Assembly (NCBI GenBank): GCA_913060875.1 | Contig: CAJXSL010000007.1 | Span: forward strand, 140,769 to 204,768 | Direction of reading: 5' to 3' | DNA length: 64,000 bases | From: an uncultured Desulfobacteraceae bacterium | Lineage (GTDB): Bacteria > Desulfobacterota > Desulfobacteria > Desulfobacterales > UBA5852 | Part shown: positions 54,877 through 63,205 of the stretch, in pieces | How positions within the stretch are numbered: the stretch's first letter is position 1 | Layout: the number at the start of each line of letters is the position of its first letter | Position numbers and translations under genes: made by a program | Notes under the pieces: model-generated | The model's database searches: none | Told to the model about the DNA's origin: nothing | The model's input: the letters and a program-made list of their open reading frames with translations, nothing else

Positions 54877-55488
54877 ATGAAGCAAAAATTCAAAGCACTG
54901 CAGGGAATTTACGAGGCCTTCGCCCGCGAAACAGCCCCGTTCCGCCGTGAGGCCGCCTGCACCAAGGGCTGTGCCTTCTGCTGCACCGATGCGGGCCGCA
55001 TCGACTGCACGACCCTGGAGGGATTGGCCATTCGCGATCATATCCAACGGATGCCCCGCGCCCGCCAGACCAGCGTTAAAAAAGCCTTGAAGCAGGATAT
55101 GAAAAGACGCGAAGCCGGCCGGCCCTCGCCCTGCCCCTTCCTCATGAAGACCAGGGCCTGCATGATCTACGACATTCGCCCTTTCGCCTGCCGGCGCATC
55201 TACAGCCTGCATCGCTGCTCCAAAGAGCAGCCGCCCCTGATCAGCCGCCAGGTAATGGCCCTTGCCGCCGGCACCATCAAGGCGCTCCAGCACCTGGACG
55301 ACAACGGCTACTCCGGCCACCTGTCCTACATCCTGCACATGCTGGATGCCCCGCGGTTCCTGGCCACCTACCGGGCTGGGAAATTCAAGCCGGAAGAAGT
55401 CATGGCCTTCGGTAAATCCCACGGCATCGTCATCAATCGCATGATGCGGGACGCCGTGCCATCTCCCCCCCCTGACAACGCCCCTTAA
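54877..55488 (+). CDS. YkgJ-type CxxxCxxCC protein
   Basis: 203 residues. The metal-chelating motif C28-x3-C32-x2-C35-C36 (CTKGCAFCC) is followed by CPFL and PFACRRIY, the layout of the Fe/Zn-chelating YkgJ domain (PF03692). Members may be metal carriers or protein-maturation factors. There is no clear ribosome site before the ATG at 54877. It converges with a small membrane protein gene (stop overlap of about 4 bases). Confidence 0.8.
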   Translation: MKQKFKALQGIYEAFARETAPFRREAACTKGCAFCCTDAGRIDCTTLEGLAIRDHIQRMPRARQTSVKKALKQDMKRREAGRPSPCPFLMKTRACMIYDIRPFACRRIYSLHRCSKEQPPLISRQVMALAAGTIKALQHLDDNGYSGHLSYILHMLDAPRFLATYRAGKFKPEEVMAFGKSHGIVINRMMRDAVPSPPPDNAP

Positions 55489-55730
55489 CCGCCAGAATGA
55501 TGATGTCGGGAATCCCCTCGGGACCGGTGGTTTGCTTTCCAGGCATCCGCCACAGGGACGAGGAAAACAAGGCAGGCCACCAAAAAAGCAAGGCTGCCGG
55601 CGACCGCCATAACATCCCGGTTTTTCAGACTGGAGAACAGGTAGAACAACGCGCATAGGATAAACAGCATCCATCCCACCAGTTGGCACTTCAGCTTGCG
55701 GTCTTCTTGTCGATTGCGTTCGTTTTTCAT
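55485..55730 (-). CDS. Small two-helix membrane protein
   Basis: About 81 residues: a basic N-terminus (MKNERNRQEDRKLK), two membrane helices (QLVGWMLFILCALFYLF and VAGSLAFLVACLVFLVPVA), and a His-rich tail (RHHHSGG). ATG 55730 has AAGGTG at about 12 bases; another in-frame ATG at 55763 would overlap the radical SAM gene. Function unknown. Its position behind a radical SAM gene suggests a shared transcript. Confidence 0.55.
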   Translation of the reverse strand: MKNERNRQEDRKLKCQLVGWMLFILCALFYLFSSLKNRDVMAVAGSLAFLVACLVFLVPVADAWKANHRSRGDSRHHHSGG

Positions 55731-55749
55731 TCGGGCTGATTCACCTTTT

Positions 55750-56652
55750 TTATGCGAGGCCATAAACTTGACGGGGGGCCAGATATTCGGGATAGATACC
55801 GACAGCGGTCTTGCGCACGGTGTAGCAAAAATGGCAGGCATCAATATACCCAGCCTCCGGAGCGATGCCCAATGCGCCCGCCAAGGCCGACGGCCCGCCT
55901 TCAATCAGCGGCCCACAGACCGGGTGATCCATCGGACGGTATTGCCGCACGAGTTGGGAAAGGGGCGTCGTCCACATGTTACCCATGCTGATGCCTTGGC
56001 ACAGGTGAACATGTCCGAAAGGATCGATGTGCACCCGCGACGGGTTTTCCAGGTCTTCATAGGGGCATTCCCGCATCGCCTGCGGGGGGCTGAGCGGAAG
56101 GCCGCCGGACAGTTTTTCGACGGCCCGCCCCCTGAACTTGGCGCCGCCGCCGATGACCGGGTTGCCCTTGCCACCGGCACCATCGTCCGCAGATTCCACT
56201 TCCGGCGCTTCGATGCAGATAGACGATGTCTCGATGCCCAGCCGCCGGGCCGCCTTAAATGCCGTGGCGGCAGGGTTTTCCGACGTGTCGCCGTAGTGAA
56301 AGCGGTCATTGCTGATGCTGAGATAGGACAGACCAGCCGCGGCAAGGGGTTTCAGCCACAACGCCGCGTCTTGATCGGAAATAGCGCCATAGGCATTGGT
56401 CACCACTCCCACCTTGAACCCTTTGGCATGGGCACGCCGGATACCCTCCACCAGCAGAGGATAAAAAAGAAACGGCTCCCCGCCCTCGAAGAATATCCAC
56501 TCGATGGTCCCGATCTTCTCGGCCTCGGCCAGCGTCCTGTCCACCTGCCCGATAGTAAAGGTGCCCTGTGCCTGCGGGCTGCTGAAAAGAAAGCAGTGGT
56601 CGCATTCGAAATTGCACGTGTAGGTCAGGATAAAGTGGATTCCGGTCAACAT
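55750..56652 (-). CDS. Radical SAM/SPASM-type protein
   Basis: 300 residues. The radical SAM cluster motif is C13-x3-C17-x2-C20 (CNFECDHC), followed by FFEGGEPFLFYPLL and VVTNAYG. The C-terminal part has CPYEDL, HLCQGISMGN, CGPL and CHFCYTVR, consistent with an auxiliary 4Fe-4S (SPASM or twitch) domain. Such enzymes often modify peptides or proteins. ATG 56652 is preferred (GGGG site) over 56688. No precursor peptide was found next to it; the small membrane protein downstream is a possible partner. Confidence 0.85.
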   Translation of the reverse strand: MLTGIHFILTYTCNFECDHCFLFSSPQAQGTFTIGQVDRTLAEAEKIGTIEWIFFEGGEPFLFYPLLVEGIRRAHAKGFKVGVVTNAYGAISDQDAALWLKPLAAAGLSYLSISNDRFHYGDTSENPAATAFKAARRLGIETSSICIEAPEVESADDGAGGKGNPVIGGGAKFRGRAVEKLSGGLPLSPPQAMRECPYEDLENPSRVHIDPFGHVHLCQGISMGNMWTTPLSQLVRQYRPMDHPVCGPLIEGGPSALAGALGIAPEAGYIDACHFCYTVRKTAVGIYPEYLAPRQVYGLA

Positions 56653-56748
56653 GGCCTTGCCCCCCTTCTCCTTCAATTGGTTACGCAAATTTGTAATTCT
56701 TAAGCGGTTATCCAGAAAGACCAGGTTTGGTTAAATGCAACAGCTTGA

Positions 56749-56828
56749 ACCACGAAGATTACGAAGGACACGAGGGGGCTCAACTGCTCTGGCCGGTTTT
56801 TCTTCGTGCTCTTCGTGCTCTTCGTGGT
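56749..56828. repeat. CCACGAAG-type inverted repeat
   Basis: Left arm CCACGAAGATTACGAAGGACACGAG and right arm built from repeated CTTCGTG units (CTTCGTGCTCTTCGTGGT) form an imperfect inverted repeat of about 80 bases. The same motif is widespread in bacterial intergenic regions from memory. Its tandem-like look is not a CRISPR array. Confidence 0.65.
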
Positions 56829-56862
56829 AAATTCTTGTTGACGGGAGCTTTGCAGAGAACCG

Positions 56863-57111
56863 TTAATTCTTATCCCCTCGATGCAATTCCTTTCTAACGG
56901 CATCAAGAATTTTATTCTTATCCGGAAATTTGAGCCGATCCTTCTCCTCAACGCACTTGCCGTTTACCCAAACCGTAAACTCACCCAGTTTACCGCCCGG
57001 ATCGATGTCAACTTCGATGCCGGATTCTTTTTTGATATAAGCCGCCACACGGGCGGCAAACAAACGATTGTGAAGTCAAACTTTACAATATCGTATGGTG
57101 ACTTTTTCCAT
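56863..57111 (-). CDS. SelW-like (Rdx family) selenoprotein with C-x-x-U motif
   Basis: 82 residues reading through TGA at 57076-57078. The start is MEKVTIRYCKVULHNR, the Rdx redox motif C9-K-V-U12 after the first strand, then FAARVAAYIKKES, a DPGGKLGEFTVWVNGKCV strand pair, and LKFPDKNKILDAVRKEL, the pattern of SelW/SelT thioredoxin-like proteins. ATG 57111 has GAGGT 6 bases upstream. Without readthrough only a startless 66-codon frame remains, so automated callers would miss or truncate it. A 6-bp hairpin lies 18 bases after the TGA. Function: small thiol/selenol redox protein, partner unknown. Confidence 0.9.
57041..57057 (-). promoter_or_regulatory. Candidate bacterial SECIS hairpin in the SelW-like gene
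   Basis: Minus strand: GCCGCC-CGTGT-GGCGGC, six pairs, starting 18 bases after the TGA; loop 24 bases after it. The loop holds GU, in keeping with SelB recognition. Found by eye. Confidence 0.6.
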
Positions 57112-57744
57112 TGAACACCTCTTTTTAATCGGCGCGGGAACAGCCGGTTGCGGTTTATGCGGTTGGCGCACCACTCAAAAAATTGGAGAAAACCCTGCAA
57201 TTGAAACAATCATAATATAGTTCACCCGGATATTTCACGCGTTCGAGATGTTCATTGACAAGGCATCAGGGGCGCCGCTGTACGCCTGTACCGCAAGCGC
57301 CTGATAACGCGGTCAATGGGCATCTCGGGCGCGCCCGCAGGGTGAAACTTTTTCTATGATTATGGAAATCGGCGAAGAGCACAACGTGTCACCTGAAAAT
57401 TATACCCCGATAGCGTTTATACCCTTGAATAGTTGCCTAAAATTTATTGTGTAGGGAAAATTTCATGAAATATCCGGGTTAAGGCATTTTATTGCAGCCA
57501 TATCGGGCTTTATCATAAGACATGGGCATCATCAATCAATCGACAGGCCCGTTGGGACGAGGTCAAAATTCTTGTTCCGTATGCTACAGAGATCACCCAT
57601 ACCAACGTTTTTTATCGCCGGTCCAGGATCGCCCGCAAAATTTAAGTACGAACCATTGATTTTCAAATCGGACAGGCGCATAACATCGGCGGAAAAAAGC
57701 GGATGGTTCGATCGAGCGCTGGAAAACGAGGACACAAAGCTGAT
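57112..57744. other. Intergenic region mostly occupied by a 262-bp inverted-repeat element
   Basis: Only non-coding sequence is recognised here. The element at 57221-57482 takes up about 40 percent. The amine oxidase frame is open back to 57703 but unsupported. Confidence 0.5.
57221..57482. mobile_element. Non-autonomous element, 262 bp, 17-bp terminal repeats
   Basis: TTCACCCGGATATTTCA at 57221-57237 and TGAAATATCCGGGTTAA at 57466-57482 are inverted repeats with one mismatch. The interior is GC-rich on the left and AT-rich on the right and carries no transposase. Similar CCCGGATATTTCA ends are familiar in this group from memory. No target duplication was clear. Confidence 0.6.
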
Positions 57745-58824
57745 ATGCATTCTGAAAACGTTGACACCATCATCATTGGAGGTGGCCTCAGCGGCATTTA
57801 CACGGCCTTTTTGCTGGCGGCCCAAAAAATGCCGTTCGTCTTGCTCGAAGCCCGATCCCGCTTAGGCGGCCGCATCCTAAGCCCTGAGCACCAGGGCTTT
57901 TTTGCCGACCTGGGGCCATCCTGGTATTGGCCCATGATCAACCCCCACATAACCGCGCTGATAAAGACCCTGGGGCTTGAAGGATACCCCCAGTTTGAAA
58001 CGGGGCTGTGCCGATTCCAAGCCAAGGACGGCCACACGGAAACCATTGAAGGCTATCCAATGGAGCCGCCCGGATGGCGGCTTAAGGGCGGCATGATATC
58101 CCTTGTTCAGGGGCTTGGCACCCGGATTCCCCGGGAGGCCATCCGGCTGAATCATCCGGTCTGCGAAATCGAACGGCAGGACAGAGGCATTCGGGTGACG
58201 GTGGGGCGTCTCGACCAGGCCCCCCTCTGCCGGCTGACGGCATCCCGGATCATCCTCGCATTGCCGCCCCGGCTGGCAGCGCGCTCCATTTTATTTACAC
58301 CGGATTTGTCCTACGATCTTACCCAGGCCATGTTGAGGTCAAGCACCTGGATGGCAGGACACGCCAAATTCTTCGCCCTTTACGACAAGGCGGATTGGCG
58401 AAAGATCGGCCTCTCCGGCCAGGGGTTCAGCCTGTGCGGCCCCATGGGAGAAATTCATGACGGATCCGGCGAGGCCAGCAGGCCTTACGGACTGACCGGA
58501 TTTCTCGGCACCCCGGCATTGCGGCGCAAGGATAAGGAAACCATGATCCAGGCCATCCTCGCCCAGCTTCCCCTGCTTTACGGGCCGGAGGCCGGCCATC
58601 CCGTCAAAGTATATTATCAGGATTGGGCCCGGGAAGAATTTACGGCCACGGAATATGACCAGCGGTCCGCCCATAATCATCCCGAATTCGATCCCCCCGC
58701 CGGGAAAACCAGCATCTGGGACGACACCTTCCATTTTGCCGGCACCGAAACCGCCGACCATCTGCGCGGCTACCTCGAAGGCGCTTTAGCCAGTGCGGAA
58801 CGCGCGGCGTCGGCGGTCATCTGA
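57745..58824 (+). CDS. FAD-dependent amine oxidase-like protein
   Basis: 359 residues: FAD motif IIIGGGLSGIYTAFLL (9-24) with ALLE-type acid (VLLEARSRLGGRI), the flavin amine oxidase signature, and a C-terminal FHFAGTETADHLRGYLEGALASAERAA that contacts the flavin. Substrate unknown: monoamines, carotenoid-like or protoporphyrinogen-type compounds are possible. ATG 57745 has GAGG about 13 bases upstream. Next gene on the other strand overlaps its end by 8 bases. Confidence 0.82.
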   Translation: MHSENVDTIIIGGGLSGIYTAFLLAAQKMPFVLLEARSRLGGRILSPEHQGFFADLGPSWYWPMINPHITALIKTLGLEGYPQFETGLCRFQAKDGHTETIEGYPMEPPGWRLKGGMISLVQGLGTRIPREAIRLNHPVCEIERQDRGIRVTVGRLDQAPLCRLTASRIILALPPRLAARSILFTPDLSYDLTQAMLRSSTWMAGHAKFFALYDKADWRKIGLSGQGFSLCGPMGEIHDGSGEASRPYGLTGFLGTPALRRKDKETMIQAILAQLPLLYGPEAGHPVKVYYQDWAREEFTATEYDQRSAHNHPEFDPPAGKTSIWDDTFHFAGTETADHLRGYLEGALASAERAASAVI

Positions 58825-59326
58825 TGTTTCTTTTCGGATTGAATTCCAGAGAAGAAAAAGGGCCGAGGGTTCGAGATGAGAAAAGATGGACGGTGTAGTG
58901 TTTGGGCGTTTCATATCGGCTATTAGGAAAACCTCTGTAAGGGGTCAAAAATTGAGGTGAATAATTTGATGTATCAGTATACCAGAAGGGAGTTTTACTT
59001 CGTTTGCATAATTGGTTAGATATTACAGACCTAATCGAAACTTCGATTCGCTCTAATGCGTCAATTACCAAAAGACGAAGTTTGCGGTCCTTTACGTACA
59101 AATCAAGTACGTTATCGAATATTACACCAGTCTGGAAATTACTATCAGGGTCAGCTTGATAGGGTTTAAAATAGGCAGACAACCGGTAGTAGCCGATGGT
59201 TTCAATATATTGTTTGGCGCGGTCCTTATCGGGAATAATCAGGTTTCGGGATTCAAGCAACTCGATATGCTGATCTGGTGAGAGGGGTTGTTTTTGAAAA
59301 TAGGTTGGTTTCCATTTACCCGATCT
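58817..59326 (-). pseudogene. Abi-2/AbiD-F-type abortive infection gene, truncated
   Basis: The frame carries the start of the Abi_2 domain: PLSPDQHIELLESRNLIIPD, IGYYRLSAYFKPYQ and LRLLVIDALERIEVSIRS. No ATG, GTG or TTG lies between the in-frame TAG at 59327 and the domain, so the start is lost (a +1 shift gives an ATG at about 59314). After about 110 residues it leaves the family pattern and ends at 58817, half the usual length of about 300. Likely a dead defence gene. Confidence 0.6.
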
Positions 59327-59824
59327 CTATCCAAGGGTCGGAAACCCAAAACAGCCACTCAATCTTTGCATAGTTATCAGGGCAATATGCCCCAAAAAAC
59401 CGAGCATCAGAGGTGGACGGGAACGAACCGATCCGGTGTCAAAGATAACTTAATCAATAAAGGCAGAATATTAGCGCGCCTTTAATGGCGTATTTTGCGC
59501 CTATTTTGGCATGTTCTATCAAACACTTGGTTTAATTGCTATTTCAATCCTGTTTGCCGACTTTCAGTGCCATTTTTGGCGCACCTATACTGCACGCGCC
59601 TAATCTGAAATCCTCCCTCTGATCGTGCCGCATAAAAAAATTTGACATGCTATTTTAGTTAGTTAGCCTTCATCCCACCCAAAAGGGCTCCCCTCTGGCA
59701 CACCCCTTGTAAATGCCCCTCCCCACAAGTTTTCCCGTACAAAATGCTTTAGGGGACAATTCTCGTAAATTCTATCCCGCCGGGATTACAGGACATATAG
59801 CTGGAAAACGGTGAGGACGCCGTT
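59327..59824. other. AT-rich stretch upstream of the hydrogenase operon
   Basis: About 500 bases, more AT-rich than its surroundings at 59500-59680, with no supported gene. It should hold the promoter for the HTH-ech transcript; none is clear. Confidence 0.5.
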
Positions 59825-60253
59825 GTGCATCACCCCAAGAAATTTGTGTCGCCGCTTTCGCCGGAAGCGGTGGCCGGGCTGGAAAAACTGATGAAGCAGG
59901 ACCTGTCGGCCCGGGTCCGCATGCGGGCCCACAGCATCCTGCTGAGCCATCGCAAAATGAGCATCGGTGTCATCGCGGCCTTTTACAATGTCAGCCGCGA
60001 TACGGTGTCCGGATGGATCGACCGCTGGGAGCAGGAGGGGTTGCAAGGACTGCGGGACCGGCCGCGCAGCGGCGCGCCGCGTATGATTACCGAGGCCGAC
60101 CGGGCGTTGATTCGCTCCCTGGTGCGCCGGTACCCGCACTCCAGCCGCACCGTCATTAACATATTTGCCGCCCGCACCGGCAAAACCATCAGCGAATCCA
60201 CGATTCGCCGTATTTTGAAAGAAGGCCCGAAACCCTGTAACCGCTTTGCCTGA
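59825..60253 (+). CDS. IS630-type helix-turn-helix protein without a transposase catalytic domain
   Basis: 142 residues from GTG 59825 (GAGG at 9 bases). It contains two helix-turn-helix units like the N-terminal half of IS630-family transposases: SIGVIAAFYNVSRDTVSGWIDRWEQEGLQGLRDRPRSGAPR and TEADRALIRSLVRRYP to TISESTIRRILKE. The DDE catalytic domain is absent and the stop lies 10 bases before echA, whose ribosome site follows at once. So it appears to be a regulator-like protein coupled to the hydrogenase genes, or a chance remnant. No terminal repeats bracket it. Confidence 0.75.
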   Translation: MHHPKKFVSPLSPEAVAGLEKLMKQDLSARVRMRAHSILLSHRKMSIGVIAAFYNVSRDTVSGWIDRWEQEGLQGLRDRPRSGAPRMITEADRALIRSLVRRYPHSSRTVINIFAARTGKTISESTIRRILKEGPKPCNRFA

Positions 60254-60263
60254 AAGGAACTTC

Positions 60264-62171
60264 ATGCCGTCGCTGCTGCTTTTCATGTGCATTCTGGTCC
60301 CCATCATCGCCGGGGTACTGTGCTACCTGGTGCGCATCGGCTTTGCCCGCACCCTGACCGTCCTGGTCACGGGGGCGGTGTTGACCGCCGGTTCGCTGAT
60401 GCTCCTGGGCCACGGCACCTTTACCTATGTGCCGCCGTCGCCCTGGGCCGGCCTGGTGAACACCGCCATCACCCTGGCCGACTTCGCCCTGCTGGCGATC
60501 ATGTTCGGTATCGCGCGCAAACACCGCAGCAAGCTGATCATGACCCTGGTGGTCCTGCAGGCGGTGCCCCTGCTCTTTTTCGAACTGTTCATGGTGGATC
60601 ACGGTGCGCCGGCCCCCGGCTTCTATGGCGACAACCTCTCCCTGATCATCACCCTGCTGGTCTCCATCGTCGGCTCGCTGATCTGCGTGTTCGCCCTGCC
60701 CTACATGCAAAAGCACGAAGCGCACCTGCACCTGAAGCGCTCCCGCCAGCCGCAGTTCTTTTTTCTGCTGCTGATCTTTCTGGGCGCCATGAACGGGCTG
60801 GCCCTGTCCAACAATATCGCCTGGCTGTACTTCTTTTTCGAGGTCACCACGTTCTGTTCGTTCATGCTGATCGGCCATGACGGCACCCCGATCGCCGTTA
60901 AAAACGCTTTGCGGGCGTTGTGGATGAACTCCCTGGGCGGCGTGGCCTTCGTCTTCGGCATGATCGGCGCCCATCATATTGCCGGTACCACCGACATCCA
61001 GCAGATCATCGCTTCGGGCCCTATGGGCGGCGCCCTGCTGGTGCCCCTGGCCCTGCTCTGCCTGGCCGGGTTCACGAAATCGGCCCAGGTGCCTTTCCAG
61101 AGCTGGCTGCTGGGCGCCATGGTGGCCCCCACCCCGGTATCGGCCCTGCTGCACTCGAGCACGATGGTCAAAGCCGGTGTCTACGTGATCTTCCGGTTTG
61201 CCCCGACCTTTGCCGGCACCTTTTTCAGCCAGGGTTTGGCCATCGTAGGGTCGTTCACGTTCCTGGTGACCATCGCCCTGGCCCTGGGCCAGCGCAACGG
61301 CAAAAAGATTCTGGCCTACTCCACCATCTCCAACCTGGGCCTGATCATTGCCTGCGCGGGCATCAACACGCCCACGGCCCTGGCCGCCGGCATCCTGCTG
61401 ATCATCTTCCACGCCATTTCCAAAGCCCTGCTGTTTCTCTGTGTCGGCACCATCGAACAGGAAATCGGCAGCCGGGACATCGAAGATATGCGCGGACTTT
61501 TCGCCGTCAAACCCCGCATTGCCGTGATCACCGTGATCGGCATCATGACCATGCTGCTGCCGCCCTTCGGGGTGTTGATCAGCAAGTGGATGGCCATCGA
61601 GGCCGCCTCCAACAATCTGCCCGCGGTGGGTATGATCGCCATGGGCAGCGCCCTGGGCTTCGTGGTCTGGGGCCGCTGGGCCGGGATCCTCATGAGCGCC
61701 TCCTATAAGAAAGGCCTCAAGCCGGAGCCCATGTCCGCCTTTGTCAACGGCCCCCTGAGCGTGCTGGCCGGCGGTGCGGTCCTCTTCAGCCTGGTGCTGC
61801 CCTGGATCTACAGCCTGCTGGTGAAGCCCATGCTGGCATTCGCCCCTTACCAGGTCCATTTCGGCAGCCTCGACAGCAGCATCGGCGGCTTCACCGTGAT
61901 TCCCATCTTTCTCATCCTGGCGGCCGGGTTCGTCTATGCCCTGAAACAGGCCCAGAAAACCCGGGCGCGCCACGTGGCCCCCATGTACATGTCCGGCGTC
62001 CACAGTGGCGGTCCGGATGACGAAACCTTTCGCGGCCCCATGAACAAGATCGTCCAGATCGAAACCGGCAACTACTACCTGACCCGGCTCTTCGGCGAAG
62101 AACGGTTGACCTTCTGGGTCAACAACGTTGCCGTGGCCCTGCTCGTTCTCATGATGGGAGGTGCCCTGTGA
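60264..62171 (+). CDS. echA: Ech hydrogenase subunit EchA (NuoL/MrpA-like)
   Basis: 635 residues, about 16 membrane helices of the proton-antiporter (complex I ND5) family. Recognised: WLYFFFEVTTFCSFMLIG, LCLAGFTKSAQVPFQSWLLGAMVAPTPVSALLHSSTMVKAGVYV (channel Lys and His) and a long C-terminal amphipathic region. Start ATG 60264 with AAAGGA upstream; an upstream in-frame start at 60246 would overlap the HTH gene. First structural gene of the ech order. Confidence 0.88.
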   Translation: MPSLLLFMCILVPIIAGVLCYLVRIGFARTLTVLVTGAVLTAGSLMLLGHGTFTYVPPSPWAGLVNTAITLADFALLAIMFGIARKHRSKLIMTLVVLQAVPLLFFELFMVDHGAPAPGFYGDNLSLIITLLVSIVGSLICVFALPYMQKHEAHLHLKRSRQPQFFFLLLIFLGAMNGLALSNNIAWLYFFFEVTTFCSFMLIGHDGTPIAVKNALRALWMNSLGGVAFVFGMIGAHHIAGTTDIQQIIASGPMGGALLVPLALLCLAGFTKSAQVPFQSWLLGAMVAPTPVSALLHSSTMVKAGVYVIFRFAPTFAGTFFSQGLAIVGSFTFLVTIALALGQRNGKKILAYSTISNLGLIIACAGINTPTALAAGILLIIFHAISKALLFLCVGTIEQEIGSRDIEDMRGLFAVKPRIAVITVIGIMTMLLPPFGVLISKWMAIEAASNNLPAVGMIAMGSALGFVVWGRWAGILMSASYKKGLKPEPMSAFVNGPLSVLAGGAVLFSLVLPWIYSLLVKPMLAFAPYQVHFGSLDSSIGGFTVIPIFLILAAGFVYALKQAQKTRARHVAPMYMSGVHSGGPDDETFRGPMNKIVQIETGNYYLTRLFGEERLTFWVNNVAVALLVLMMGGAL

Positions 62172-63019
62172 TCAAGGATACCCTGCTCGTTCTCTTCGCC
62201 CTGGCGGGTGCACCGCTGCTGGGCGGCTTTATGGCCGGCATCGACCGCCGCATCACCGCACGCCTGCAGGCGCGCTTCGGCCCGCCCATCATGCAGCCCT
62301 TCTACGATGTGGCCAAACTCTTCGGCAAACAGATGATCGTGCCCAACTCGTGGCAGGTCTTCTGCGCCTATGTCTACCTGGTGGGCGCCGTGCTGTCGGT
62401 GGTGCTCTTCTTTCTGCAGTCGGATCTCCTGCTGATCTTCTTCGTCCAGGCCGTGGGGGCGGTCTTCCTGGTCCTTGGCGGCATGGCCGTGCCCTCGCCT
62501 TACGCCCAGGTGGGCGCCCAGCGGGAACTGATCCAGGTGCTGACCTACGAGCCCCTGTTGATCCTGGTATTCGTCACCATCTATTCGGTGACCGGCAGCT
62601 TCAAGATCTCCGCCATCTACGCCCACGAGGCGCCCCTGCTGAAAGAGCTGCCCCTGATTTTCATCGTCTTGACCTATGCCCTGACCATCAAACTGCGCAA
62701 GTCGCCCTTTGATTTTTCCACTTCCCACCATGGTCATCAGGAAATCGTCAAGGGCGTGCTGACCGAGCACTCCGGCCCCATCCTAGGCCTTATCGAGGTG
62801 GGGCACTGGTATGAGACGGTTTTGATCCTGGGGCTGTGCGCCCTGTTCTGGGCCACCAGCCCGGTGGGTATGATTATCCTGATCACCGCCACCTATTTTG
62901 CGGAGCTGATCGTGGACAATGCCATGGCCCGCATGACCTGGCGCTGGATGCTGGGCTACGTCTGGAGCGTGGGACTGGCCATGTCGGTTATTAACATAAT
63001 CTGGCTTTACGCCAAGTAA
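62168..63019 (+). CDS. echB: Ech hydrogenase subunit EchB (NuoH-like)
   Basis: 283 residues, eight membrane helices of the complex I ND1 family, with ARLQARFGPPIMQPFYDVAKLFGKQ and AQRELIQVLTYEPLLIL, conserved loops facing the cytoplasm. The GTG start overlaps the echA stop (GTGA at 62168-62171), so translation is coupled. The stop TAA at 63017-63019 overlaps the left end of an inserted inverted-repeat element. Confidence 0.9.
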   Translation: MIKDTLLVLFALAGAPLLGGFMAGIDRRITARLQARFGPPIMQPFYDVAKLFGKQMIVPNSWQVFCAYVYLVGAVLSVVLFFLQSDLLLIFFVQAVGAVFLVLGGMAVPSPYAQVGAQRELIQVLTYEPLLILVFVTIYSVTGSFKISAIYAHEAPLLKELPLIFIVLTYALTIKLRKSPFDFSTSHHGHQEIVKGVLTEHSGPILGLIEVGHWYETVLILGLCALFWATSPVGMIILITATYFAELIVDNAMARMTWRWMLGYVWSVGLAMSVINIIWLYAK

Positions 63020-63161
63020 GGTCCTTTCAGAAATGGTCTTTTTGAACCTGCTCGTCGTTCTCCGCAGATTTTCCTGCTGCGGCGTACCAAAGTACGCCTC
63101 ACAGCAAAACCCTTGTGCGGCCTTGATCAGGATCAAAAATCCTCACTTCTGAAAGGACCTT
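63018..63161. mobile_element. MITE-like element, 144 bp, 15-bp perfect terminal repeats
   Basis: AAGGTCCTTTCAGAA at 63018-63032 and TTCTGAAAGGACCTT at 63147-63161. An inner palindrome GCGTACCAAAGTACGC and a CTTGATC stretch sit in the same order as in the 13626 element, so the two may be cousins. It is inserted inside the ech operon at the stop codon of echB, 45 bases before echC. Confidence 0.65.
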
Positions 63162-63205
63162 GCGATAATCTCGCCCGACCAATTTATAAAGAGAAGAAAA
63201 ACACC

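Noticed and set aside
56749-56828. Repeated CTTCGTG units as a CRISPR-like array
   Set aside because: Units are 9 bases, contiguous and form an inverted repeat; no spacers and no cas genes.
60189-62003. A 604-codon minus-strand frame opposite echA
   Set aside because: Its translation is a Gly/Gln/His/Asp-rich low-complexity sequence, the mirror of hydrophobic codons; echA on the plus strand has clear complex I motifs.
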